From a virus: DNA of 64,000 nucleotides. A program made the translations under genes and the position numbers. The notes beneath the pieces were generated by a model. The model worked only from the letters and a program-made list of their open reading frames with translations, ran no database searches and was not told where the DNA came from. Shown one piece after another: positions 58,131 through 64,000 of this stretch. Each line of letters begins with the position of its first letter. Position 1 is the first letter of the stretch. Location: the IMG/VR virus record IMGVR_UViG_3300009370_001221, positions 171,364 to 235,363 of that record; one strand, given 5' to 3'.

Positions 58131-58945
58131 GCAAAATCATTACCAAATATATTTTCTGATACCCACGCATAAAACGGTGTTTTAAATTTTAATTCCCACT
58201 TACCGTTCAAACTAATAGTAGCATCATTAGGTATATGATGTATTAATCTATCTCCCTCTACATATAAGTTAGGGTTATTGGCATTGTCTACTATAAAAAA
58301 TATATCTTTTGTACAATCATAATATAAGTTTTTCCCTTTAATTATGTAACCACTATCACTGACATAATATCCAGTATATTGTTTAAACTCTCCAGTAACA
58401 TTGTTAAATACTCGTGGATTGTTTCCTTGTACTCCGCTATGTCTAAAATTCAATAGTCTAAAATCTTCAACAATAAACACTTCTCCACGTTTATGCCGGC
58501 CGCGTCTATTGTCGTTATTAATTTGATTATAAATGTAATATGGATTGCCAGTACAATCTAAATATATATGCCCACGCCTGTGTATTAAATCACATAAATC
58601 TACACCGCATATATCTAAATATTTTATATGAATACCAAAGTTGCTTTTCAGATAGTCATCAGGATATACACCATTAGTATGTTCTATAACTAATGTGTAA
58701 TCATTCTCTATGCTTTCGTCTATATCTATTTTAAATTTATAAAACTCTGTATAAAATGAAGAGATTATTTCTTTATTGTACTGATTACCTATGTGTGGTA
58801 ATTGTTCTATAGGGTTGTCTGGACGACTCCAGCCTGCTAGTGTTTCTCCACGTACTACTTTGTCATTACATAGTACATAGAATTTTAAATTAGGTTTTTT
58901 GTCTCCATTCGCATCATAGGTGACACTAAAATGAAACGTAAACAT
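58127..58945 (-). CDS. Paralog 1 of beta-rich C-terminal WxF-P-Y-W family
   Basis: 272 aa. Begins [20 protein letters not shown], with strands typical of a beta-sandwich (jelly-roll) module, and ends [20 protein letters not shown]. The same ending occurs in the next two genes. Two segments ([30 protein letters not shown]) recur, suggesting a repeated short domain. Possible carbohydrate-binding or virion decoration protein; function inferred from composition only. Confidence 0.6.
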   Translation of the reverse strand: MFTFHFSVTYDANGDKKPNLKFYVLCNDKVVRGETLAGWSRPDNPIEQLPHIGNQYNKEIISSFYTEFYKFKIDIDESIENDYTLVIEHTNGVYPDDYLKSNFGIHIKYLDICGVDLCDLIHRRGHIYLDCTGNPYYIYNQINNDNRRGRHKRGEVFIVEDFRLLNFRHSGVQGNNPRVFNNVTGEFKQYTGYYVSDSGYIIKGKNLYYDCTKDIFFIVDNANNPNLYVEGDRLIHHIPNDATISLNGKWELKFKTPFYAWVSENIFGNDFA

Positions 58946-58946
58946 A

Positions 58947-59525
58947 TTACTGCAATAATAGTTCTAATAACCAAAGATATAATGGTGTTTTAAATGTAAA
59001 ACTATATGATGATTCTGGCATATGTACATAATCACCATTAGTTATATAATGATATCTACCATCTATTAATTTTAAATTACTATCTAAACCTTCTGGAATA
59101 AGATATGATTGAATGAATCCGTCATCAGCATAATCTTCTTCTTTACATAAAGGAACGTCAAGAACACCATTCTCGTGAACTAAATTTTCAACTGATATTT
59201 CATTTAATTCTATATCTGTAACATAAATTCCCCACTCATCGTGTAATGGTATATTTTCATTATCTAATTTAATACTTAACTTAATATCTTGATCAACATC
59301 ATCATCTATATCTAAATTAAATTTAACTTCGACAAGTTCACCTGAATGATATTCTGAATGAACTTTCGGTTGTACATCTATTGGTTGATTTAAAATAACA
59401 TTTTCTTTATGTTTAACATCATTTACAGATATTGTGATTATAGGATCTAAAGTTTCATTTTTATTTTCATATAAAATATTATTTACTTTAAAAAAAATTG
59501 AAATGGGAAAAGTTTCTGTAGTCAT
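58947..59525 (-). CDS. Paralog 2 of the beta-rich family
   Basis: 192 aa. Starts FPISIFFKVNNILYENKNET and ends SSYSFTFKTPLYLWLLELLL, the shared C-terminal motif. The acidic middle (LDIDDDVDQDIKLSIKLDNE) may bind calcium. A late-promoter-like AATAAATA lies five bases before its ATG, so a short or absent leader is likely. Coupled with paralog 1. Confidence 0.6.
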   Translation of the reverse strand: MTTETFPISIFFKVNNILYENKNETLDPIITISVNDVKHKENVILNQPIDVQPKVHSEYHSGELVEVKFNLDIDDDVDQDIKLSIKLDNENIPLHDEWGIYVTDIELNEISVENLVHENGVLDVPLCKEEDYADDGFIQSYLIPEGLDSNLKLIDGRYHYITNGDYVHMPESSYSFTFKTPLYLWLLELLLQ

Positions 59526-59530
59526 GTTAT

Positions 59531-59538
59531 TATTTATT
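59531..59538 (-). promoter_or_regulatory. Late-promoter-like AATAAATA
   Basis: Matches NATAAATA, five bases upstream of the 58947-59525 ATG and just below the terminator. Confidence 0.4.
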
Positions 59539-59545
59539 TTGTCAA

Positions 59546-59576
59546 AAAAATACGGCCAAAAAATGACCGTATTTTT
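59546..59576 (-). terminator. Intrinsic terminator
   Basis: Ten-base stem AAAAATACGG/CCGTATTTTT with an 11-base loop, followed on the minus strand by a run of seven T. It ends the 59596-60150 transcript; the stem also has T-rich sequence on the plus strand. Confidence 0.8.
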
Positions 59577-59595
59577 AAGTACTTAAAAATTTTTG

Positions 59596-60150
59596 TTAGT
59601 CAGCATGAACTGCATCGTACCAATTTATGTAAGGACATGAGAATTCTAATATCCAACATCCATTACCTTTAACTTTATAACTGGACCAGTCACTTACACT
59701 GTAACTAGTTTCGCCATTACCAATATCTTCGTTGACTTGACCGGTATGATTAAACTCACCGGCATCTATCAATGCTTGAAAACCTGCATCGAGAATGTTA
59801 TATACTTTAATTGAATCATTAATGTTGCCATCTGCTGGTGTATGTGCTGAGCCACTTAATTCAACCCCAACTAATTCAATTATTGGGGTTTCATAAAGCG
59901 GTTCTCCGGTTTCAGCATTTAATCTTTCTACTACATTAATTCGAATTTTATGATCTCCTATACCGTCACACATTGACTCGTTAATTTCATACCATAGTGT
60001 TGCTTGTTTTTCAGGATGCTCTCCATCATCAATTAATGGAGATGCTGAAATTCGGCGTGATTCTACTTTGGCACCATCTAAGTACATTATCAAATCACAT
60101 GCTGTAGTTTCTGACAGCATTTCAAAATCAAACTTAATCCATTCACTCAT
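59596..60150 (-). CDS. Paralog 3 of the beta-rich family
   Basis: 184 aa. Starts WIKFDFEMLSETTACDLIMY and ends NGCWILEFSCPYINWYDAVH, the shared C-terminal motif. The middle contains NVVERLNAETGEPLYETPII, another strand-rich module. Led by a long leader with a perfect 14-base palindrome and a GAGGA ribosome-binding site. Possibly a virion-surface protein. Confidence 0.6.
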   Translation of the reverse strand: MSEWIKFDFEMLSETTACDLIMYLDGAKVESRRISASPLIDDGEHPEKQATLWYEINESMCDGIGDHKIRINVVERLNAETGEPLYETPIIELVGVELSGSAHTPADGNINDSIKVYNILDAGFQALIDAGEFNHTGQVNEDIGNGETSYSVSDWSSYKVKGNGCWILEFSCPYINWYDAVHAD

Positions 60151-60171
60151 TTTGTTTATTCCTCTATAAAT

Positions 60172-60185
60172 GTTTTCGCGAAAAC
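60172..60185. promoter_or_regulatory. 14-base palindrome GTTTTCGCGAAAAC
   Basis: Perfect palindrome in the leader of the 59596-60150 gene, just downstream of a TATAAT-like -10 (minus strand). Candidate operator or RNA hairpin. Confidence 0.4.
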
Positions 60186-60248
60186 CAATCGGAATTGGAA
60201 TATATTATATTTTTAACACATCAACACCTGCGCCAGTGTGATGTCTTG

Positions 60249-60256
60249 TATTTATC
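60249..60256 (-). promoter_or_regulatory. Late-promoter-like GATAAATA
   Basis: Matches NATAAATA about 100 bases upstream of the 59596-60150 ATG, at the very end of the SGNH gene. Confidence 0.3.
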
Positions 60257-61040
60257 AAAGTAATTTAATTATATTAGAGACGAAATTAGTAGTAGTCAGT
60301 ATATCATAATGATGAGCGTCTCTTGCTAGATCACATTGCCTACAGTAAACAAAATTACTTTGCACATAATCTAAAATTTTTTCGTATAGCATTAGAATAT
60401 TAGCTTTACCCGGGTGGTCATTTGGATAATCATTTAATACATCTTGTATACATTCCTCAATAGCAGATATATCCATTGCTGGATCAGGTATTATTGATTG
60501 TATTATTTTAGTAGTATTAAAAGTGTCAATATTATTAAGTATTGTTAGAAAATCTTTAAAATATTGAATATTATGTTTATATCCTTTATCTTTTAAACGA
60601 CGATCTTCATCTTGTAAAGATATATCAGTATGTTCTCCCCGCCATATATAACTCCAATGAATTATTATTATTTCAGGATTTACTTCTTCAATTATTCTTT
60701 TTGTTTTCCTTAATATCCAATCATTACTACCACCGTCTAAACTTATATTAATACAACGCCTTTTAATTTTTTGTTGTAAAACATTAACCCAACAATGCTC
60801 AATTGGAGCACCTAAACCAACAGTAAAACTATCACCAACACACCAGATTGCTTTTTTTAAATCTTCAATATTATCTGGCCATTCTGTATCTCTGAATCCT
60901 CTTGAATTATAATTATAGGAAACTTTATAAGGATAGTTGTTAAAATGTTTTTTATTATAACACCATTTTGGACTATCTGTACCACTATACTTCCAAACTT
61001 TATTTTGTCGGGTTTGTAATATAAAATCTGGTAAAATCAT
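60255..61040 (-). CDS. SGNH/GDSL-like hydrolase, fifth member
   Basis: 261 aa. Unlike the plus-strand members it has an N-terminal ~60-residue extension with YNYNSRGFRDTEWPDN, then IWCVGDSFTVGLGAP (nucleophile Ser), SLDGGSNDWIL (block III Asn) and CDLARDAHHYDI (catalytic Asp-x2-His type). The NSRGFRD opening is typical of SGNH enzymes near polysaccharide genes. It sits beside a sulfotransferase-like protein and a glycosyltransferase, so it is probably glycan-directed. Confidence 0.8.
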   Translation of the reverse strand: MILPDFILQTRQNKVWKYSGTDSPKWCYNKKHFNNYPYKVSYNYNSRGFRDTEWPDNIEDLKKAIWCVGDSFTVGLGAPIEHCWVNVLQQKIKRRCINISLDGGSNDWILRKTKRIIEEVNPEIIIIHWSYIWRGEHTDISLQDEDRRLKDKGYKHNIQYFKDFLTILNNIDTFNTTKIIQSIIPDPAMDISAIEECIQDVLNDYPNDHPGKANILMLYEKILDYVQSNFVYCRQCDLARDAHHYDILTTTNFVSNIIKLL

Positions 61041-61049
61041 TTAATTAAA

Positions 61050-62165
61050 TTACTCATTACTTAATAATTTTGGAGTGCTACCAATATCATACCAATCTAA
61101 TAATTCTGCTTTTGTTGATTTATGTAACTCATCTATTTCCATAGTTGGGTAATCATTTTTATCTGCCCATTCATTATACCATATTAAGCATTCATTAAAA
61201 TTTTTAATTAATAACTTTTTTTCGGCCATAGTTTGAAGTTTAATAGGTACGCCAGTTATTATTGTTCTATTTTCAACTAATTCGTCAATACGTTTATATG
61301 TTTTAACATATTTTACGCCATTGTCATTAAGAAATTTTTGTTCTGTTACTGGTAAATTATTATAGAATTTTTTTAATATAGGCAAATTTGAATCTATATC
61401 AGAAATTTCTTGTTGCCCTTCTAATAATTTTGGTAGATCGGCAAAAATTAAATCACTACTTAATTTATGGCATTTATTCCAATCATGCCAATTTATTCCA
61501 AATATGTCTTCCCAATTTTTATGTTTCTTATTTGACATGAAATCTAAATTAGAAATATATAGATCTATATCTCTAATATGGTCTTCATAGATAAAAAAAC
61601 TATTAACATTAAAGTATAAATGAGACCATTCAACATAACTTTTATATGCATTTAAATAACTAATAAATATTTGATCTGGAATAGTGACTTTATCCTTGTA
61701 AATACCACTTATTTTTTCTAAACGGCTTCTGTGTGAATAAACATTTAACGTACTAGTAGTAGCGTGAATACCCCAACTTAATGCATATTCAAAGACATTT
61801 TTACGTTGAGCCGCTATAATGTAAAAGTTTTCATTAAGATATTCGTATAACTTATTTTGATCATTAATTGAATCTTTGCGTTTTTGAATATGATAATGAG
61901 CTAACCGACTAGTTTTATAATGATCAACACTATCTAATATTTTTACTACATCTGGTAGTGTTTGCCAATAACCCCACGAGTCACCTATTGGTTTTCCAAC
62001 CATTGTTTGATTATATGTTTCAGAAAAATAAGAAACAATACCATTTGTTAACTCATGTAAATTAATAACTGGTCTATCAAAACCAGCTTCTACCATATGT
62101 ATAGTTAATATCCGTTGAAGTAATGTTGAGCCTACTCTATCTGGAGTTAAAATTACGACATTCAT
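61050..62165 (-). CDS. Sulfotransferase-like protein, 371 aa
   Basis: VVILTPDRVGSTLLQRILTI near the N-terminus is a PAPS-binding-type loop, and FYIIAAQRKNVFEYALSWGI resembles the 3'-phosphate motif with Arg and Ser. Proteins with the opening ILTPDRVGSTLLQR are found in marine T4-like phages. The rest is helical. It overlaps the glycosyltransferase gene by 4 bases. Acceptor unknown. Confidence 0.7.
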   Translation of the reverse strand: MNVVILTPDRVGSTLLQRILTIHMVEAGFDRPVINLHELTNGIVSYFSETYNQTMVGKPIGDSWGYWQTLPDVVKILDSVDHYKTSRLAHYHIQKRKDSINDQNKLYEYLNENFYIIAAQRKNVFEYALSWGIHATTSTLNVYSHRSRLEKISGIYKDKVTIPDQIFISYLNAYKSYVEWSHLYFNVNSFFIYEDHIRDIDLYISNLDFMSNKKHKNWEDIFGINWHDWNKCHKLSSDLIFADLPKLLEGQQEISDIDSNLPILKKFYNNLPVTEQKFLNDNGVKYVKTYKRIDELVENRTIITGVPIKLQTMAEKKLLIKNFNECLIWYNEWADKNDYPTMEIDELHKSTKAELLDWYDIGSTPKLLSNE

Positions 62166-62809
62166 ATTAAATTAGAGTCTCCTTTAAACATATAAGAGCC
62201 ATAATGTCCTAAAACAATAGATTTATCTAGATGTATACTGCCTCCCAATCGTTTCCACAAATGACAAAAACCATAATCCTCGCTCAAATAATGTCCATTT
62301 ACTAACATTGTGTCGAATAATGCATAGCATAAGTCATTATATTTTGGTTCCAAACCAATTATGTTTTTATATTTTTTAAGTGGATACTCATCAAACATTT
62401 TTTGTATTACTTCACGTTTAATCATTAAAAACCCTGTACCAATATCATGTACCTCCACCACTTCTCCTGTTTGTTCTGGCACGGCATTAACAACAAAATC
62501 TATAGGAAGAGATTTTTTAGGGTAAGTACCACCTATAATATCTTTATCAAGACTTGCCAATTTAAGAACAGAACTTGCTTGCCATTCAATGTCAGCATCA
62601 ATAAACATTAAATGAGTAGCGGCAAGGTTACCCATCATAAATGCCACACAAGTATTTCGAGCCCGCGTAACAAGGCTTTCATTAAATAGTGTAGATATAG
62701 AATAGGGAATGCCCATACGAGACAACAGCATCTGTTGCCTGGTGTATGAGCGGAAAGTGGGCTCGCTTATTTGTCCGTTATAGCACGGAGTACAGAAATG
62801 TATATGCAC
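62162..62809 (-). CDS. Glycosyltransferase, GT2-like (GT-A fold)
   Basis: 215 aa. HFCTPCYNGQISEPTFRSYT at the start, ATHLMFIDADIEWQASSVLK with the DxD-type metal motif (IDADIEW), then GGTYPKKSLPIDF and a C-terminal LSEDYGFCHLWKRLGG acceptor helix: typical of small phage GT-A transferases. It is coupled to the sulfotransferase-like gene. Likely adds a sugar to a virion or host glycan, or to modified DNA. Confidence 0.85.
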   Translation of the reverse strand: MHIHFCTPCYNGQISEPTFRSYTRQQMLLSRMGIPYSISTLFNESLVTRARNTCVAFMMGNLAATHLMFIDADIEWQASSVLKLASLDKDIIGGTYPKKSLPIDFVVNAVPEQTGEVVEVHDIGTGFLMIKREVIQKMFDEYPLKKYKNIIGLEPKYNDLCYALFDTMLVNGHYLSEDYGFCHLWKRLGGSIHLDKSIVLGHYGSYMFKGDSNLI

Positions 62810-62819
62810 CTAGTACTTA

Positions 62820-63644
62820 TCAGGTGCGTACCTTTACTCTGTTAATCATTGTTTCTTTGCCGCCGTTATATTTGCTTACTTCATGGCTTTTAACAAAACC
62901 AGCAATCTCAAATTTATCACCTGGTTCGCTATCCTTTGCAAAATCGTGGGTAAAGAATTTTACAACATTCTTATCTTCATCAATACAAGTGACAATTGTA
63001 CAATCATGTGTAGGAATGTAACGAGTGCTTACTACCTCAAGGTCAAAATTACATCTTTTACCCTGTGTGCCGACATAGTCGCTAACATCAGCAAGGTCAC
63101 GCTCTACCTCAGCGGCCTTATCCCATTTTTTAGCATTGTAAAATGCTTTGGGTAATGATGCTACCAAGCCAAATTCATTAATTGGTACCTGCTCCTCGTT
63201 TATAACTTTGAGGATTTTTTTATTAAAATCACTCATTTTGCCGCTTAACTGCTTAAACAGCAATCCCTGAAAGTAGGAGGTTATATCCTCTGCCAATTCC
63301 TTATCTTTGGCAGTAATTTTTACCTCTTTGCCATGCTGGATGTCATCATATGCAAGAACCATATGATCTCTGTTTGCCATCATTATAACACGATCCACGT
63401 TATTTGATATGCCCTTCTGATGCGCCTGGTGTTTTTCATACTTCGCATCTAATGCGGCATAGTATGCTTCCTGGCTCTTAACGTGAGTTCGTTTATTCAA
63501 ACGATATGCAACACAGGATAATTGAATAGCCAGTGGGGTTTCAACCATTGCTTCGTTTTTACGATGCATACGGTAAATTTTACCAGCACCCAACGTATCA
63601 CGTTTAAAACAATGATTACGATCTTTTGGTTTTACGTGAGCCAT
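62820..63644 (-). CDS. Phage protein with OB-like C-terminus, 274 aa
   Basis: I start at the ATG of MAHVKPKDRNHCFKRDTLGA, with AGGA upstream. The N-terminal half is helical and basic; the last 80 residues (GKRCNFDLEVVSTRYIPTHD; VVKFFTHDFAKDSEPGDKFE; VSKYNGGKETMINRVKV) form strands like an OB fold, as in single-strand binding proteins. Could bind ssDNA or RNA. No named family recognised. Confidence 0.6.
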   Translation of the reverse strand: MAHVKPKDRNHCFKRDTLGAGKIYRMHRKNEAMVETPLAIQLSCVAYRLNKRTHVKSQEAYYAALDAKYEKHQAHQKGISNNVDRVIMMANRDHMVLAYDDIQHGKEVKITAKDKELAEDITSYFQGLLFKQLSGKMSDFNKKILKVINEEQVPINEFGLVASLPKAFYNAKKWDKAAEVERDLADVSDYVGTQGKRCNFDLEVVSTRYIPTHDCTIVTCIDEDKNVVKFFTHDFAKDSEPGDKFEIAGFVKSHEVSKYNGGKETMINRVKVRT

Positions 63645-63717
63645 TTTACCATTTCCTGTCTGGAGCAAATGTCATTTCAGTTTTCATCTGGTTTGTTCTC
63701 TTGTTTAGTTTCCTGTA

Positions 63718-63822
63718 ACAGTTTTTATCTGCATCTCGTTCTTGGGCACTATCCCTATACGCAACTTAATCGTGGCTAATAGTACTTGCTAACGACAGAC
63801 CGGGTAACTGAAAACCGGAAAA
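63718..63822 (-). ncRNA. Duplicated intergenic element, copy 2
   Basis: About 105 bases, roughly 94% identical to 40704-40809. The change from GCACUA to GUACUA on the minus strand keeps the pairing with UAGUGC through a G-U pair. It lies upstream of the OB-like gene and overlaps the end of a 35-codon frame. Confidence 0.5.
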
Positions 63823-63896
63823 GTTAATTTTTTGTTTACTGCCTTCCCGACCGCCATTCCAGCGGCTATTGAAACAAGTATGTCAAGCCAACTCAT
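63789..63896 (-). CDS. Possible 35-aa membrane peptide
   Basis: Reads MSWLDILVSIAAGMAVGKAV and ends inside the duplicated element. The start lies one base below the preceding stop. A single hydrophobic helix with Lys after it suggests a small membrane peptide. Low confidence because of length and overlap with the repeat. Confidence 0.35.
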   Translation of the reverse strand: MSWLDILVSIAAGMAVGKAVNKKLTFPVFSYPVCR

Positions 63897-63897
63897 T

Positions 63898-64000
63898 TTA
63901 TACTGCTCCCTGGATCGCACGATCCCAGTAGGTGTCATACATCACGTGGCGTCTCAGTCCAAACGCCTCCATCTCATCGTCTTCCAAGTCGATCTCGTAT
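63898..64000 (-). CDS. Partial CDS, C-terminus only
   Basis: Open minus-strand frame running off the window end and stopping at 63898; the last residues are EIDLEDDEMEAFGLRRHVMY and then DTYWDRAIQGAV. No family recognised from this fragment. Confidence 0.5.
   Translation of the reverse strand, partial: YEIDLEDDEMEAFGLRRHVMYDTYWDRAIQGAV

Noticed and set aside
1-64000. tRNA genes, CRISPR arrays, insertion sequences, attachment sites, integrase
   Set aside because: None seen: no cloverleaf with the usual TTCGA arm, no spaced direct repeats, no transposase- or integrase-like protein.
1-64000. Cyanophage photosynthesis genes
   Set aside because: No psbA, psbD, hli or similar proteins found, so a cyanobacterial host is not indicated despite several cyanophage-like small genes.

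Overview
The window is part of the genome of a T4-like tailed phage (a contractile-tailed marine myovirus in the broad T4/cyanophage/pelagiphage group), AT-rich and very densely packed. The diagnosis rests on a family B DNA polymerase with its sliding clamp next door, a T4-type 5'-3' exonuclease (RNase H), a T4 gp4-type head-completion nuclease, a DsbA-like dsDNA-binding protein, ThyX, a ClpP-like protease, and many small conserved proteins of marine T4-like phages. Genes overlap by ATGA or TAATG junctions almost throughout, there are no ribosomal or host housekeeping operons, and I see no tRNA genes, CRISPR arrays or insertion sequences. No gene-free stretch exceeds about 170 bases. The host is not identified. 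The low GC and marine gene set would suit an AT-rich marine bacterium such as SAR11, but that is inference.

Layout. (1) 1-11736, plus strand: the end of a YqeY-like gene, then a chained island of surface-glycan-type genes: four SGNH/GDSL-like proteins (two a recent tandem duplication), a small Smr-domain protein, a NodU/CmcH carbamoyltransferase, a sulfotransferase-like protein, a radical SAM protein whose SPASM-like region precedes the radical SAM core, and a 1073-residue protein built of about nine tandem W/FDFSWHPD repeats. (2) 11678-16778, minus strand: an Idh/MocA oxidoreductase, a DegT-type aminotransferase and an NAD-dependent epimerase (an amino-sugar set), then ThyX and small phage proteins. 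(3) 17302-25190: a phosphomannomutase-like phosphatase, a DNA methyltransferase-like protein, a large secreted FG-GAP protein, and a VWA/metallopeptidase plus MoxR AAA+ pair of distinctly higher GC. (4) 26071-35959: small early-type genes, a GIY-YIG protein, a HAD phosphatase, gp4, an acyl-CoA thioesterase, PurN, the T4-type exonuclease and a holin-like protein. (5) 36823-46714: a 7-deazaguanine pathway (FolE, QueD, a second PTPS-like protein, a variant QueE and a DpdA-type transglycosylase) containing an amidinotransferase with an intact catalytic triad between QueE and QueD. (6) 46711-53786: clamp, methyltransferase, polymerase, leucine-dehydrogenase-like enzyme, DsbA-like protein. (7) 53834-64000: an ART-like/P-loop kinase fusion, a second radical SAM protein, GMP reductase, three paralogous proteins ending in a shared W-x-F-x-P-Y-x-W motif, another SGNH protein, a sulfotransferase-like protein, a glycosyltransferase and an OB-like protein.

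The most interesting signals are these. There is a putative DNA-modification route in which an arginine-type amidinotransferase sits inside a queuosine-type operon that lacks a visible QueC. A family of consensus promoters with exact 17-base spacers places the start codon 6-7 bases after the -10 box, which predicts leaderless mRNAs for polymerase, ferredoxin, GMP reductase and one unknown gene. Three promoters share an upstream AAGCACTTA box at fixed spacing. Finally, a ~106-base intergenic element occurs twice, and its two copies differ in a way that keeps a predicted stem on the minus strand.
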